NCBI RefSeq assembly: GCF_010122465.1
Contig: NZ_WLZY01000007.1
Location: 224,934 to 288,933 of the forward strand
Direction: 5' to 3'
Origin: Phytoactinopolyspora mesophila
GTDB taxonomy: Bacteria > Actinomycetota > Actinomycetes > Jiangellales > Jiangellaceae
Length of the DNA stretch: 64,000 nucleotides
A model generated the notes under the pieces. The model saw only the letters and a list, made by a program, of their open reading frames with translations, did not search any database and was not told the origin of the DNA. Both the position numbers and the translations under genes were made by a program. Of this stretch, positions 1 through 9,873 are shown piece by piece (within the stretch, counting starts at the first letter, position 1; each line of letters opens with the position of its first letter).

Positions 1-216
1 AGCCATGCGGGCAACGTCGCGGTTGTCCTCCCCGGCACCGTTGGTGTCGCCGTAAACGACGTCGGCGATCTCGGCCGGATCCAGCTCGGGTCGACGGCGA
101 ACCAGCTCGGCCAGCGGCAGGGCGGCGAGGTCGTCCACCCGAATGGCGGACAGCCCGCCACGCAGCCGTCCGAACGGTGTCCGGACGGCGTCGAGAATCA
201 GGGCGCGTCGGTCCAT
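1..216 (-). CDS. Thiolase (acetyl-CoA acyltransferase), N-terminal part, cut by window edge
   Basis: Only the first 72 codons are present; the gene runs off the left edge. The N-terminus reads MDRRALILDAVRTPFGRLRG, then a YGDTNGAGEDNRDVARMA-type stretch, which is typical of the thiolase fold (a DAVRTPFGR start and a G-x-x-x-GAGEDNRNVARMA-like region before the active-site Cys). The active-site Cys, His and second Cys lie outside the window. An in-frame ATG at 231 is an alternative start. The gene is divergent from the SDR at 279, and the 62-bp gap holds a candidate operator. Thiolytic cleavage of a beta-ketoacyl-CoA would fit the end of the CoA-dependent aromatic pathway encoded next to it. 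Confidence 0.85.
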   Translation of the reverse strand, partial: MDRRALILDAVRTPFGRLRGGLSAIRVDDLAALPLAELVRRRPELDPAEIADVVYGDTNGAGEDNRDVARMA

Positions 217-242
217 GGTCGTGTCATCCATATGACGCCATC

Positions 243-256
243 TTGACGGTCGTCAC
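243..256 (+). promoter_or_regulatory. Candidate operator site A (TTGAC-N4-GTCAC)
   Basis: TTGACGGTCGTCAC lies between the divergent thiolase and SDR genes. The same arrangement recurs upstream of the CoA ligase (8103-8116) and, on the other strand, upstream of the second SDR (11598-11611). It is followed by a second dyad, CAACAC-N8-GTGTTG (257-276). Function is inferred from recurrence; the nearby PaaX-type regulator is a plausible ligand. Confidence 0.45.
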
Positions 257-278
257 CAACACTTGACAAGGTGTTGAG

Positions 279-1037
279 ATGGGAGAAGCTCGGGTCTGTC
301 TGATCACTGGAGGCGGCCGCGGCATTGGCGCCGCGATCGCCCACCGGCTGGCCGCCGAAGGCCACCGTATCGCCCTGACCGCCCGCTCCGCCGGTCAATT
401 GGACAAGGTCGCAGCCACCTTGCCTGCAGAGACGTGCACCGTTCCGGCCGATCTGACCGCCCCCGGAGCCGTCGACGACGTGTTCACGGCCGTCGAGCGA
501 CGGTGGGGACCGGTCGAGATCCTGATCGCCAACGCCGGCGCGGGCACATCCGCCCCGATCCCCCGGATCACCGATGCCGAATGGCAATCGATGCTCGATC
601 TCAACCTCACCGTGCCGTTCCAGTGTGTGCGCCGGGCACTACCCGCGATGACGGCGGCCGGGTGGGGCAGGATCGTCGCCGTCGCCTCCGTCGCCGCCAA
701 ACGCGGCGAGCCGTACATCGCCGCCTACACCGCCGCCAAGCACGGCTTGCTCGGCCTGGTGCGCGCCGCCGCGGCGGAGACCGCCAGCACCGGCGTCACG
801 GTCAACGCGGTCTGCCCCGCGTATGTCGACACGCCTATGACGGATTCCTCCGTCGACGCCATCGCCGCGACCACAGGCCGCAGTCCGGACGATGCCCGCG
901 CCACCCTGGAGCGCAAGCAACCCATCGGGCGGCTGATCACGCCCGAGGAGGTCGCCGGCACCGTGGCGCTGTGCGTGCAGAACGGCGCCATCACCGGCCA
1001 GGGGATCAACGTCGACGGCGGAGCGGTGCAATCATGA
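279..1037 (+). CDS. SDR-family NAD(P)-dependent oxidoreductase
   Basis: The 252-residue protein is a classical short-chain dehydrogenase. It shows the cofactor motif GGGRGIG (11-17), NAG (85-87), catalytic Ser137 and YTAAK (Tyr150, Lys154), and ends in a typical GQGINVDGG segment. It probably oxidises a hydroxyacyl-CoA or alicyclic alcohol intermediate of the adjacent aromatic pathway, but the substrate cannot be read from sequence. Its stop overlaps the ATG of the RidA-family gene (ATGA), so the two are translationally coupled. The first in-frame ATG at 279 gives a normal SDR N-terminus, although no strong ribosome binding site precedes it, so a leaderless or weakly initiated transcript is possible. 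Confidence 0.9.
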   Translation: MGEARVCLITGGGRGIGAAIAHRLAAEGHRIALTARSAGQLDKVAATLPAETCTVPADLTAPGAVDDVFTAVERRWGPVEILIANAGAGTSAPIPRITDAEWQSMLDLNLTVPFQCVRRALPAMTAAGWGRIVAVASVAAKRGEPYIAAYTAAKHGLLGLVRAAAAETASTGVTVNAVCPAYVDTPMTDSSVDAIAATTGRSPDDARATLERKQPIGRLITPEEVAGTVALCVQNGAITGQGINVDGGAVQS

Positions 1038-1435
1038 GCCATGAGATCATCCAGCCGGCCGAACTGGCTCGCCCGTCCGGCTTCAGCCATGCGGTGGTCA
1101 GCACGGGCGGGCGTACGGTGTGGCTGGCCGGACAGACCGCCCTGGATGCCGACGGGCACATCGTCGCTCCTGGTGACGTCGTCGCCCAGTTCGATCGCGC
1201 GCTGAGCAACCTGCTCATCGCCCTCGAGGCCGCCGGCGGGCGGGCCGACCATCTGGTCACCATGACGACGTACATCGTCGACATGGAGGACTACCGTGCC
1301 CATGCCCGCGAGCTGGGTGCGGTGTGGCGGCGCCTGATCGGCACCCATTACCCGGCCATGGCCGGCATCGGCGTAAGCCGGCTGTGGGACGCGGATGCGC
1401 TCGTGGAGGTCTCCGGCGTCGCCGTCGTCCCATGA
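1034..1435 (+). CDS. RidA/YjgF-family protein lacking the signature arginine
   Basis: The 133-residue protein has the RidA fold signature, with a WLAGQTALDADG strand near the N-terminus and a C-terminal ALVEVSGVAVV strand. Canonical RidA enamine/imine deaminases carry an arginine in a PAR motif before the last strands. Here the equivalent position reads PAM (Met109), as in Rid subfamilies without demonstrated deaminase activity. The gene overlaps the SDR by 4 bp. A Rid protein is attractive in an aminobenzoyl-CoA pathway because the dearomatised product is an enamine, but the missing Arg weakens that assignment. Confidence 0.85.
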   Translation: MSHEIIQPAELARPSGFSHAVVSTGGRTVWLAGQTALDADGHIVAPGDVVAQFDRALSNLLIALEAAGGRADHLVTMTTYIVDMEDYRAHARELGAVWRRLIGTHYPAMAGIGVSRLWDADALVEVSGVAVVP

Positions 1436-1445
1436 TCAACCCGAA

Positions 1446-2318
1446 TCAGTCGCGGACCTGGTCGAGGTAGTCGCGCGCCGGACCGGCCAGCCGCTCACGC
1501 AGCTCGAAGAAGAGCTCGGCCGCCTCGGTCCCCTTCCAGTCGTCCGGGAGCAGCTCGACCGGCAGCCCCGGGTCCATGTACGGCAACCGCCGCCAGTCGG
1601 TCAACGTGCAGACGTAGTCGGTGAACGCCTGCTCTGGATCGACATCACCGGCCGCTCTCCAGCGCTGCAGCGCGGGCCGCCAGGCATCGAGGTACGCGGC
1701 GTAGGACTCCTGCAGCTGGTCGAGATTCCACCACCGGCCGATCTCCTCCGGCAGCTCCGCGAAGCCCAGGTAGCGCGCCTCGAACAGATCGACGTAATCG
1801 GCCAGCCGCAGCCGCGTCAGCACATCACGGGCCTCATCGGCGAGGTGGCCCGGCGCGATCCACACCCCGGGCGCCACCGTGCCGAATCCGAGCCAGGCCA
1901 GCCGGGATCGCAACGTGTGCCGGTGGGCACGCTGACTCTCCGGCACACTGAAGACGGCCAGCACCCAGCCGTCGTCGGCGTGTGCGGTACGGCGGCCGAA
2001 GATCCGCCGGTCACCCTCGCTGAGGATCGCCCGCCCTTCGTCGGACAGCGCATAACCCGCCGCGCCGTCGAGGCGCTCGGCCGCCAGCACGCCCCGGCGT
2101 TTCAGCCGCGATATGGACGAACGCACCGCCGGCTCGTCCACTCCGAGCGCGGCCATCAACCGGATGAGCGTGGCCACCGAAAGCCACCCACCCACGTCAC
2201 GTGCATAGCTGCCGTAGATCGTCACGATCAGCGAGCGCGGCTGAGCGGGGCGCGCGTCGCGGGCGTCGTCGAGGTCCGCGGCCGACAAGGCTATCGAGTC
2301 TTCGTGCACATCCGTCAC
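1446..2318 (-). CDS. PaaX-family transcriptional regulator
   Basis: The 290-residue product has the PaaX layout: an N-terminal winged helix (SLIVTIYGSYAR, then a segment around residues 30-80 with AVRSSISRLKRRGVL), a central PaaX domain with VFSVPESQR and W-L-GFGTVAPGVWIAP, and a C-terminal PaaX_C-type region. Family members repress aromatic catabolic operons and release DNA on binding an aryl-CoA. The start chosen is GTG at 2318, because the long upstream extension in this frame runs antisense through the divergent hydrolase. Only 9 bp separate it from that gene's ATG. It is the obvious local candidate for controlling the aromatic cluster. Confidence 0.88.
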   Translation of the reverse strand: MTDVHEDSIALSAADLDDARDARPAQPRSLIVTIYGSYARDVGGWLSVATLIRLMAALGVDEPAVRSSISRLKRRGVLAAERLDGAAGYALSDEGRAILSEGDRRIFGRRTAHADDGWVLAVFSVPESQRAHRHTLRSRLAWLGFGTVAPGVWIAPGHLADEARDVLTRLRLADYVDLFEARYLGFAELPEEIGRWWNLDQLQESYAAYLDAWRPALQRWRAAGDVDPEQAFTDYVCTLTDWRRLPYMDPGLPVELLPDDWKGTEAAELFFELRERLAGPARDYLDQVRD

Positions 2319-2327
2319 GATAGCGAC

Positions 2328-3155
2328 ATGTCTGATCCTCGAAGTGTCCTGACCCGCCCAGCGCCCCCGCCGGATCTCACCGTCAGCTACGGCCCGCTGC
2401 CCGATCACGTCGCGGACGTGTGGCTGCCCGACGACGCCGGGCCCGCACCGCTGTGTGTCGTCGTGCATGGTGGATTCTGGCGGTCCAAGTTCGACCGCAC
2501 GCACACGGGTCCCCAGTGCGCCGCCTTCGCGGCGGCCGGGCTGGCGACCGTCTCGATCGAGTACCGCCGGACCGGTGACGGCGGCGGCTGGCCGGCGACG
2601 TTCGACGACGTCGCCCTCGCGCTGGACACCATCGCGTCCGTGGTCAGCGCCGCCGCGCCGGGGCGAGTGGATACCGGCCGGGTGGCCCACGTGGGCCATT
2701 CCGCGGGCGGTCACCTGGCGGTCTGGGCAGCCTCGCGGCACCAACTACCGGAGAATTCGCGCTGGTGGCGCCCGAGCCCCGATGCCGCCGTGCGCGGAGT
2801 CGTCTCGCTGGCCGGGGTCATGGACCTGGCGAGCGCCGCCACGGCGCGGCTCGACGACGGCGCAACTCAGACTTTGCTGGGCGGAGATCCAGATACCGTG
2901 CCGGACCGCTACGATCTGTGCGACCCCCTGAGGCTCACCCCGCCTGGGGTTCCCGTGGTCCTGATTCACGGCACCGACGACGACCACGTCCCGCCGGAGT
3001 TCAGCCACCGCTATGCCGCCGTCGCCGGTCAGACCGTCGACCTGGTGTCTTTGCCCGAGATCGAACATTTCGGCGTCATCGACCCCATGTCAACGGCGTG
3101 GCCGGTCGTCCAGGAGCACGTATCAGCTTTGTTGCGTGCTATTGACGACCGCTAG
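2328..3155 (+). CDS. Alpha/beta hydrolase, arylformamidase-like
   Basis: The 275-residue protein has an oxyanion-hole HGGFW motif (47-51), nucleophile elbow GHSAGG (Ser125), acidic residues at IHGTDDDH (217-219) and His247 in EIEHFGV. HGGxW with GHSAGGHLA is typical of kynurenine-formamidase-type (BD-FAE) hydrolases, which produce kynurenine, a precursor of anthranilate. It is divergent from the PaaX regulator with an extremely short spacer. A role in feeding anthranilate or hydrolysing a pathway ester is inference. Confidence 0.8.
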   Translation: MSDPRSVLTRPAPPPDLTVSYGPLPDHVADVWLPDDAGPAPLCVVVHGGFWRSKFDRTHTGPQCAAFAAAGLATVSIEYRRTGDGGGWPATFDDVALALDTIASVVSAAAPGRVDTGRVAHVGHSAGGHLAVWAASRHQLPENSRWWRPSPDAAVRGVVSLAGVMDLASAATARLDDGATQTLLGGDPDTVPDRYDLCDPLRLTPPGVPVVLIHGTDDDHVPPEFSHRYAAVAGQTVDLVSLPEIEHFGVIDPMSTAWPVVQEHVSALLRAIDDR

Positions 3156-3219
3156 TGAAACGCGATAGGACGGCTATCACGCACGACGTCCGATGGATCA
3201 CCCGACCGCGGAGGCGGCC

Positions 3220-4425
3220 ATGCCCGCTCGAACCAACATCACCTGGACGCGCCGAACGCGCCTCCCGCTCATCGCATCTTGCGCTTTGGCGTTGACCCTC
3301 ACCGCTTGCGGCGGCTCCAGCCTCGGCGGCGAGTCGGACAGCGACGACGACGGCCCGGTCCGGATCGGCCTTCTCGTGCCCCAATCCGGCATCTACACGG
3401 CCCTCGGCGACGACATGAAGAACGCGTTCGAGATGTACGTCGATCTCAACGATGGTGAACTCGGCGGCCGCGAGGTGGAGATCATCCTCGCCGACGAAGG
3501 CGAGACCGCCGACTCCGGCCAATCCGCCGCCACCAAGCTGATCAAGTCCGACGACGTCCACGCGGTCACCGGCGTGGTCAGCTCCGCCGTCATGAACGCC
3601 ATCAAGGACATGGTCGAGGGCGACGAGGTGCCCCTGGTGGGCTCCAACGCCTCCCCCACCGACTTGGTCGACGTCGAGTACATCTGGCGCACGTCGTACG
3701 TCAACGACGAGCCCGGAATCGCGCTCGGTGAACACGTCGCCGACGCCGTCGACGGCCCCGTCTATCTGATCGCCGCCGACTACCAGGCCGGCAAGGACGA
3801 GATCGAAGGCTTCAAAGAGACCTTCCTGCCGGCCGGCGGCGAAGTCGAGGCAACGGTGTACACGCCGTTCCCCGGCACCACCAACTTCCAGCCTTATCTG
3901 GCGCAGATCCAGTCCAGTGACGCCGCCGCGGTCTTCGCCTTCTACGCCGGGGGCGCGGCGGTCGACTTCGTCAAGCAGTACGACGACTACGGCCTGGCCG
4001 GCAACATCCCGCTGTACGCGCCCGGCTTCCTCACCGAGGGTGGCGTCCTCGACGCACAGGGAAGCAGCGCGGAGGACATCTACACGTCCATGAACTACTC
4101 CGCCGACCTCGACACCGACGTCAACAACGAATTCGTCGAGGAGTACGTCGAGCGCTTCGACATCGAGCCCACCACCTACGCCGTGGCCTCGTACGACGCC
4201 GCCGCAGTCCTCGACCAGGCCATCGCGGCCGTCGACGGCGACCTCACCCGCGAAAGCCTCAACGAGGCCATCGGCGCCGTCGGCGAGATCAACAGCCCAC
4301 GCGGGCCGTGGCGGTTCAACGAGGGCGGCACCCCTATTCAGACCTGGTATCTGCGCCAGGTGAGCGAGGTGGACGGTGAACTGAAGAACTCCGCGATCGA
4401 CGAACTCGGCGAACTGGGAGACTGA
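3220..4425 (+). CDS. Branched-chain-type ABC transporter substrate-binding lipoprotein
   Basis: A signal peptide ends in the lipobox LTAC (Cys30), followed by an acidic Ser/Asp linker and a Leu/Ile/Val-binding (Peripla_BP_6) domain beginning VRIGLLVPQSG. The ATG at 3220 is preferred because GGAGG lies 5 bp upstream; an in-frame ATG at 3193 would add nine residues. It is the first gene of a five-gene importer operon reaching 7877. LivK homologues in aromatic degradation clusters commonly bind aromatic acids, so the ligand here may be anthranilate or a related acid (inference). Confidence 0.92.
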   Translation: MPARTNITWTRRTRLPLIASCALALTLTACGGSSLGGESDSDDDGPVRIGLLVPQSGIYTALGDDMKNAFEMYVDLNDGELGGREVEIILADEGETADSGQSAATKLIKSDDVHAVTGVVSSAVMNAIKDMVEGDEVPLVGSNASPTDLVDVEYIWRTSYVNDEPGIALGEHVADAVDGPVYLIAADYQAGKDEIEGFKETFLPAGGEVEATVYTPFPGTTNFQPYLAQIQSSDAAAVFAFYAGGAAVDFVKQYDDYGLAGNIPLYAPGFLTEGGVLDAQGSSAEDIYTSMNYSADLDTDVNNEFVEEYVERFDIEPTTYAVASYDAAAVLDQAIAAVDGDLTRESLNEAIGAVGEINSPRGPWRFNEGGTPIQTWYLRQVSEVDGELKNSAIDELGELGD

Positions 4426-4431
4426 CCCCAC

Positions 4432-5307
4432 GTGGATGCCCTGGCCACCAACCTGGTGACCGTCGTCGAGGGGGTTGCCTTCGGGCTGCTCCTGTTCACC
4501 CTGGCCGTCGGATTGTCGCTGGTGTTCGGCATGATGGACGTGCTGAACCTGTCACACGGCACGCTCTACCTGGTCGGCGCCTATGCCGCGTACGCGCTGT
4601 CCGACGGCTCGTGGTGGGGGCTGGTGCTGGCCATCATCGTCGGCACCGCCGCCGGGGTCCTCGGTGGCGGCGTGCTCGCTGGAATGACGCTGCCCCTGTC
4701 CAAGCGCGGCCATCTCGATCAAGCGCTCCTCACCCTCGGGGTGGCGTTCATCGCGGGAGAACTGTTCTTCGAGGCATTCGGTCACGAGGTAGTGCCCACC
4801 GCTCCGCCGGAGGCGCTACGCGGAAGCGTCGAGCTGCTCGGGCGGCCGTATCCGATCTACCGCCTGGTGTTCATCGCGGTAGCGGGCATCCTGGCGCTGG
4901 CGGTGTACATCGCCTTCGAACGCAGCACGCTGGGCGCGCTCGTGCGGGCCACCGTCGCCGACCGCGAGATGGTCCACGCGATGGGAGTGGACACTCGGAA
5001 GGTGCTCTTCGGCGTCTTCGCCGTGGGTGCCGCGCTCGCCGCGCTGGGCGGGACACTCGGCGCGCCGCTGCTGGCGCCTGGACCGGGCATCGACGAACGC
5101 GTACTGGTGCTCTCACTCGTCGTCATCGTGATCGGCGGTCTCGGCTCGGTGCGTGGCGCGTTGCTGGGGGGCCTGCTGATCGGCCAGGTACAGACCCTCG
5201 GCGTGTCGCTGCTTCCGGACCTGGCCCCGTTCCTGCTGTTCGGCGCCATGCTGACGGTCCTGGTGATCAAACCGGCCGGTCTCGTTCCAGCGGGAGGGCG
5301 ACGATGA
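4432..5307 (+). CDS. Branched-chain-type ABC transporter permease (LivH type)
   Basis: This 291-residue polytopic membrane protein has the LivH hallmarks: GLSLVFGMMDVLNLSHGTLY near the N-terminus, and the RATVADREMVHAMGVDT coupling loop, which contacts the ATPase. It starts at GTG 4432, 6 bp after the binding-protein stop, with GGGAG upstream. It forms the membrane channel with the next gene. Confidence 0.93.
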   Translation: MDALATNLVTVVEGVAFGLLLFTLAVGLSLVFGMMDVLNLSHGTLYLVGAYAAYALSDGSWWGLVLAIIVGTAAGVLGGGVLAGMTLPLSKRGHLDQALLTLGVAFIAGELFFEAFGHEVVPTAPPEALRGSVELLGRPYPIYRLVFIAVAGILALAVYIAFERSTLGALVRATVADREMVHAMGVDTRKVLFGVFAVGAALAALGGTLGAPLLAPGPGIDERVLVLSLVVIVIGGLGSVRGALLGGLLIGQVQTLGVSLLPDLAPFLLFGAMLTVLVIKPAGLVPAGGRR

Positions 5308-6341
5308 CCACCCAGACGACCTCCACTGCCGGTTCCGAAGTCGACCTGCGCCGCAGCCTGCGCTTCGGCGCGCGCCCGGGACGACCGTCCATGGTGACCT
5401 GGGCCGTTGTCGTCGTACTGCTGGCGGCGGCGCCGTTCATGCTGAACAACTACCAGGTCAGCACCCTGTCACGGATGCTCGTGTTCGGGCTGCTCGCCAT
5501 CAGCGCGACGCTGCTGACCGGCGTCACCGGGCTGCCGACCCTGGGCCAGGCCGCATACTTCGGAGTCGGGGCCTACACCGCCGCCATCGTCGCCAGAGAC
5601 CTGACCGCGATCGGCCCCGTCCAGGTGGTCCTCGCCGCCTTGATGGCGGCCGTCGTCGCCCTGTTCACCGGGACCCTCGCCACCCGGGCGCGCGGTGTGC
5701 CGTTCCTGATGATCACTCTGGCGATCGGGGAGATAGCGCATAGTGCGGCGACCTCGTGGAGCTCGATCACCGGTGGCTCCGACGGTCTGTCCGGAATCCC
5801 GCGGGTGATCCCGCTGCCCGGCATGGACGAACTGCGCCTCGACGGCCTCGTGTACTACTACGTGCTGGTCATGGCGGTCATCGCCTATCTGCTGGTGCGC
5901 GCTCTGGTGCGCTCGCCGTTCGGGCTGGTGCTACGCGGCGTCCGGGACAACGAGCCGCGAATGCGTGCCATCGGCTACCCCACGGGCCGGTACCTGCTGG
6001 CCGGTTTCACCGTCGCCGGCGGACTCGCGGGTGCCGCCGGGGCGCTCCTGGTGTCGGTGCAACGCTTCGTGTCCCCGGGCGATGTCGGGTTCTCAGTAGC
6101 GGCCGTGGCGCTGCTCGCCGCCATCATCGGCGGCGTCGGCTCGCTACCCGGAGCGATGGCCGGAGCTGCACTGGTCGTCCTCGTCCGCGACTACATCGGC
6201 ACCGACCTGGGCGGGCATGGTCCGCTGCTGGTCGGAGCCATGTTCGTCGCTGTGGTGTACCTCCTGCCGCAGGGCTTGGCCGGCGTCGGCGCGCAAGTAC
6301 GGCGACGAATACGATGGCGTCGAACGGAGCATCCGGCATGA
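5304..6341 (+). CDS. Branched-chain-type ABC transporter permease (LivM type)
   Basis: The 345-residue membrane protein has LivM signatures: LLTGVTGLPTLGQAAYFGVGAYT, the coupling loop RSPFGLVLRGVRDNEPRMRAIGY, and a Gly/Ala-rich terminal helix pair with IIGGVGSLPGA. The ATG at 5304 overlaps the LivH-type stop by 4 bp, and GGGAGG precedes it. Confidence 0.93.
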   Translation: MTTQTTSTAGSEVDLRRSLRFGARPGRPSMVTWAVVVVLLAAAPFMLNNYQVSTLSRMLVFGLLAISATLLTGVTGLPTLGQAAYFGVGAYTAAIVARDLTAIGPVQVVLAALMAAVVALFTGTLATRARGVPFLMITLAIGEIAHSAATSWSSITGGSDGLSGIPRVIPLPGMDELRLDGLVYYYVLVMAVIAYLLVRALVRSPFGLVLRGVRDNEPRMRAIGYPTGRYLLAGFTVAGGLAGAAGALLVSVQRFVSPGDVGFSVAAVALLAAIIGGVGSLPGAMAGAALVVLVRDYIGTDLGGHGPLLVGAMFVAVVYLLPQGLAGVGAQVRRRIRWRRTEHPA

Positions 6342-7126
6342 GCGGTCCGATCGCTGTCTCGCTGCACGACATCACGGTCCGGTTCGGCCGCCTCACCGCG
6401 CTGGACAGCGTCGCGTTCGACGTTCCGGCCGGACAGCATCGCGCGATCATCGGGCCGAATGGCGCAGGCAAGTCCACGCTGTTCGGCGTCGTCGCCGGCA
6501 CCCACCGGCCCACCAGCGGCAGGGTGATCGTCGACGGAGATGACATCACGTCTCTGCCGGTGCACCGCCGGGCTGACGTCGGCGTCATCACGACGTTCCA
6601 GCACTCCAGCCTGTTCCTCCGGGAGACGGTGCTCGAGAATGTCCTGCTCGCGGTGGCTCGCAAGGCCCGGGTCGCACACCGCTGGTTCCGGCCGGCCACG
6701 GCTTACCGCGAGCAACTGGAACGTTCGGCCGAGCTACTGGCCCAGGTAGGACTGGCCGGGCGCGAGGCACTTCCCGCCGGTGCCCTGTCGCACGGCGAGC
6801 GCCGTCAGCTCGAAGTCGGCGTGGCTCTCGCGGCAGAGCCACGGGTGCTGCTGCTCGACGAGCCCGCGGCGGGCATGTCGCCGGCCGAGACGGCACGTCT
6901 GAGCGAGCTGATCCGCGGACTGCCCGCCGAGATGACCGTCCTGCTCGTGGAACACGACCTCGACCTCGTCTTCGATCTCGCGCATGAGGTCACTGTCCTG
7001 CACCTGGGACAGCTGCTCACGACGGGCTCGGTCGCACAGGTCCGGGCCAACGAAGACGTCCAGCGCGCCTACCTCGGTGCGGCCGACGTCGACGAGCTCT
7101 TCTTCGATCGGGAGGAGACTCGATGA
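6338..7126 (+). CDS. Branched-chain-type ABC transporter ATPase (LivG type)
   Basis: The 262-residue nucleotide-binding subunit shows Walker A GPNGAGKST (39-47), Q-loop TFQH, an ABC signature varied to LSHGERRQLEVG, Walker B VLLLDEPAAGMSP, and the H-loop in LLVEHDLDLVF. The ATG overlaps the preceding permease stop by 4 bp. The LSHGE variant of the LSGGQ signature is common in LivG proteins. Confidence 0.94.
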   Translation: MSGPIAVSLHDITVRFGRLTALDSVAFDVPAGQHRAIIGPNGAGKSTLFGVVAGTHRPTSGRVIVDGDDITSLPVHRRADVGVITTFQHSSLFLRETVLENVLLAVARKARVAHRWFRPATAYREQLERSAELLAQVGLAGREALPAGALSHGERRQLEVGVALAAEPRVLLLDEPAAGMSPAETARLSELIRGLPAEMTVLLVEHDLDLVFDLAHEVTVLHLGQLLTTGSVAQVRANEDVQRAYLGAADVDELFFDREETR

Positions 7127-7172
7127 ACGAGCACGCACGAGATCCGATGAGCGACCCCGGAGGAGACCCGAC

Positions 7173-7877
7173 ATGAGCTTCCTCGAGATCCGGGACTTGC
7201 ACAGCGGATACCAGGGATCCACGGTCCTGCAGGGCGTCGACCTCGACGTTGACCACGGCCAGGTGCTGGCCCTGCTCGGGCGTAACGGCGTCGGCAAGTC
7301 CACGCTGATCAACACCATCTGCGGGCTGGTGCGGGCGTCGTCGGGATCCGTGCTGCTGGACGGCCGGGAGCTGGCCGGGCAGCGACCGGATGTTGCCGCC
7401 CGCGCCGGAATCGGCCTCGTCCCGCAGGGACGGCGGGTATTCGCCGGGCTGACTGTGACCGAGCACCTCGAGATCGCCTCCCGCATCGGCCGGGACGGCA
7501 CGTGGGATCGCGCCGCCGTGCTCGACCTCCTCCCCCGCCTGGGTGAACGGCTCTCACACCGCGGTGACCAGTTGTCCGGCGGCGAGCAGCAGATGCTTGC
7601 CATCGCCCGTGCGCTGCTGACGAATCCGCTGGTGTTGCTGCTCGACGAACCGTCCGACGGGCTGGCGCCGCAGCTGGTCTCCCAGGTCGGCACCACGATC
7701 TCGGAGATTGTGCAGGCCGGCACCGCGGTGCTGCTGGTGGAGCAGGACCTGCGGCTGGCGTTCTCGGTCGCCCAGGAGGTCGCCGTCATGGACAAAGGCC
7801 GGATCGTGCTCCGGGAACCGACCATGGACTTCCGCGCCGACTCCACCCGTGCGCGCCGCTTGCTCGGCGTCGGCTGA
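7173..7877 (+). CDS. Branched-chain-type ABC transporter ATPase (LivF type)
   Basis: The 234-residue ATPase has Walker A GRNGVGKST, GLVPQGRRVFAGLTVTEHL (a LivF hallmark), signature LSGGEQQMLAIARAL, Walker B LVLLLDEPSDGLAP and an H-loop that reads VEQD instead of VEHD (typical of LivF proteins). The start at 7173 follows CGGAGGAGA. A 46-bp gap separates it from the LivG-type gene. It completes the importer. Confidence 0.94.
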   Translation: MSFLEIRDLHSGYQGSTVLQGVDLDVDHGQVLALLGRNGVGKSTLINTICGLVRASSGSVLLDGRELAGQRPDVAARAGIGLVPQGRRVFAGLTVTEHLEIASRIGRDGTWDRAAVLDLLPRLGERLSHRGDQLSGGEQQMLAIARALLTNPLVLLLDEPSDGLAPQLVSQVGTTISEIVQAGTAVLLVEQDLRLAFSVAQEVAVMDKGRIVLREPTMDFRADSTRARRLLGVG

Positions 7878-7952
7878 CCAAGCGCTTCTTCGCCTCCCCT
7901 CGCCCCCACCCCACACCTCGCGTCGCCCCACCCACGCGCCCGCACGGCCACA

Positions 7953-7981
7953 CGCCCGCACGCCCGCACGCCCGCACGCCC
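7953..7981. repeat. Short 8-bp tandem repeat (CGCCCGCA)
   Basis: Three exact copies of CGCCCGCA plus a partial fourth copy lie in a C-rich, coding-free stretch (about 7890-8000) after the importer operon. The surrounding sequence repeats shorter CCCACGC-like words, so this looks like slippage-generated low-complexity DNA. I see no gene here. Confidence 0.7.
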
Positions 7982-8007
7982 CGAGACCCACGCGCCCCCA
8001 CTTCTCG

Positions 8008-8071
8008 CGTTGATCATGGGCACGTGGCACCTTCTCGCGGCCGAACAGGTGCCACGTGCCCATGATCAACG
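8008..8071. terminator. Large perfect palindrome with TGATCATG tip (25-bp arms)
   Basis: Positions 8008-8032 and 8047-8071 are perfect reverse complements with a 14-nt loop. The arms contain TTGATCATGGGCACGTGGCA. No U-tract follows. It lies between the importer operon and the CoA ligase and could end the former's transcript. It shares the GATCATG word with palindromes at 14862, 16589, 48714 and 55710. Confidence 0.6.
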
Positions 8072-8102
8072 GGAAAAGATGGGCATCGCGCATCGCGCAC
8101 TA

Positions 8103-8116
8103 TTGACTGTCGTCAA
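8103..8116 (+). promoter_or_regulatory. Candidate operator site B (TTGAC-N4-GTCAA)
   Basis: TTGACTGTCGTCAA is a perfect 5-bp inverted repeat with a 4-bp spacer, 59 bp upstream of the CoA ligase start. It is followed by ACAAACTGACA, closely matching the ACCAACACTTGACA that follows site A. The conserved TGACA could be part of a -35 element. Function is inferred from recurrence. Confidence 0.5.
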
Positions 8117-8174
8117 CAAACTGACAGACTGTCTTATGCCAGGCTTCTTGCGACAAGGCACGCGAGGTGACGTC

Positions 8175-9842
<1,668 letters not shown>

Positions 9843-9873
9843 CCCGAGACCCGGCCCACCCCGGTGAGGCCGG

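Noticed and set aside
2319-2744. N-terminal extension of the PaaX-type protein
   Set aside because: The frame stays open through the divergent hydrolase gene, but the sequence lacks PaaX features before the GTG at 2318.
3142-3155. TTGACGACCGCTAG as another operator site
   Set aside because: Only one half-site matches and it falls in the last codons of the hydrolase gene, where the bases encode Ile-Asp-Asp-Arg-stop.
3139-4431. 430-codon minus-strand open frame
   Set aside because: It is the antisense shadow of the lipoprotein gene; composition is dominated by Val/Gly/Asp repeats typical of such shadows.
7890-8000. CRISPR-like repeat in the C-rich stretch
   Set aside because: Repeat units are 8 bp with no spacers; it is simple low-complexity DNA.
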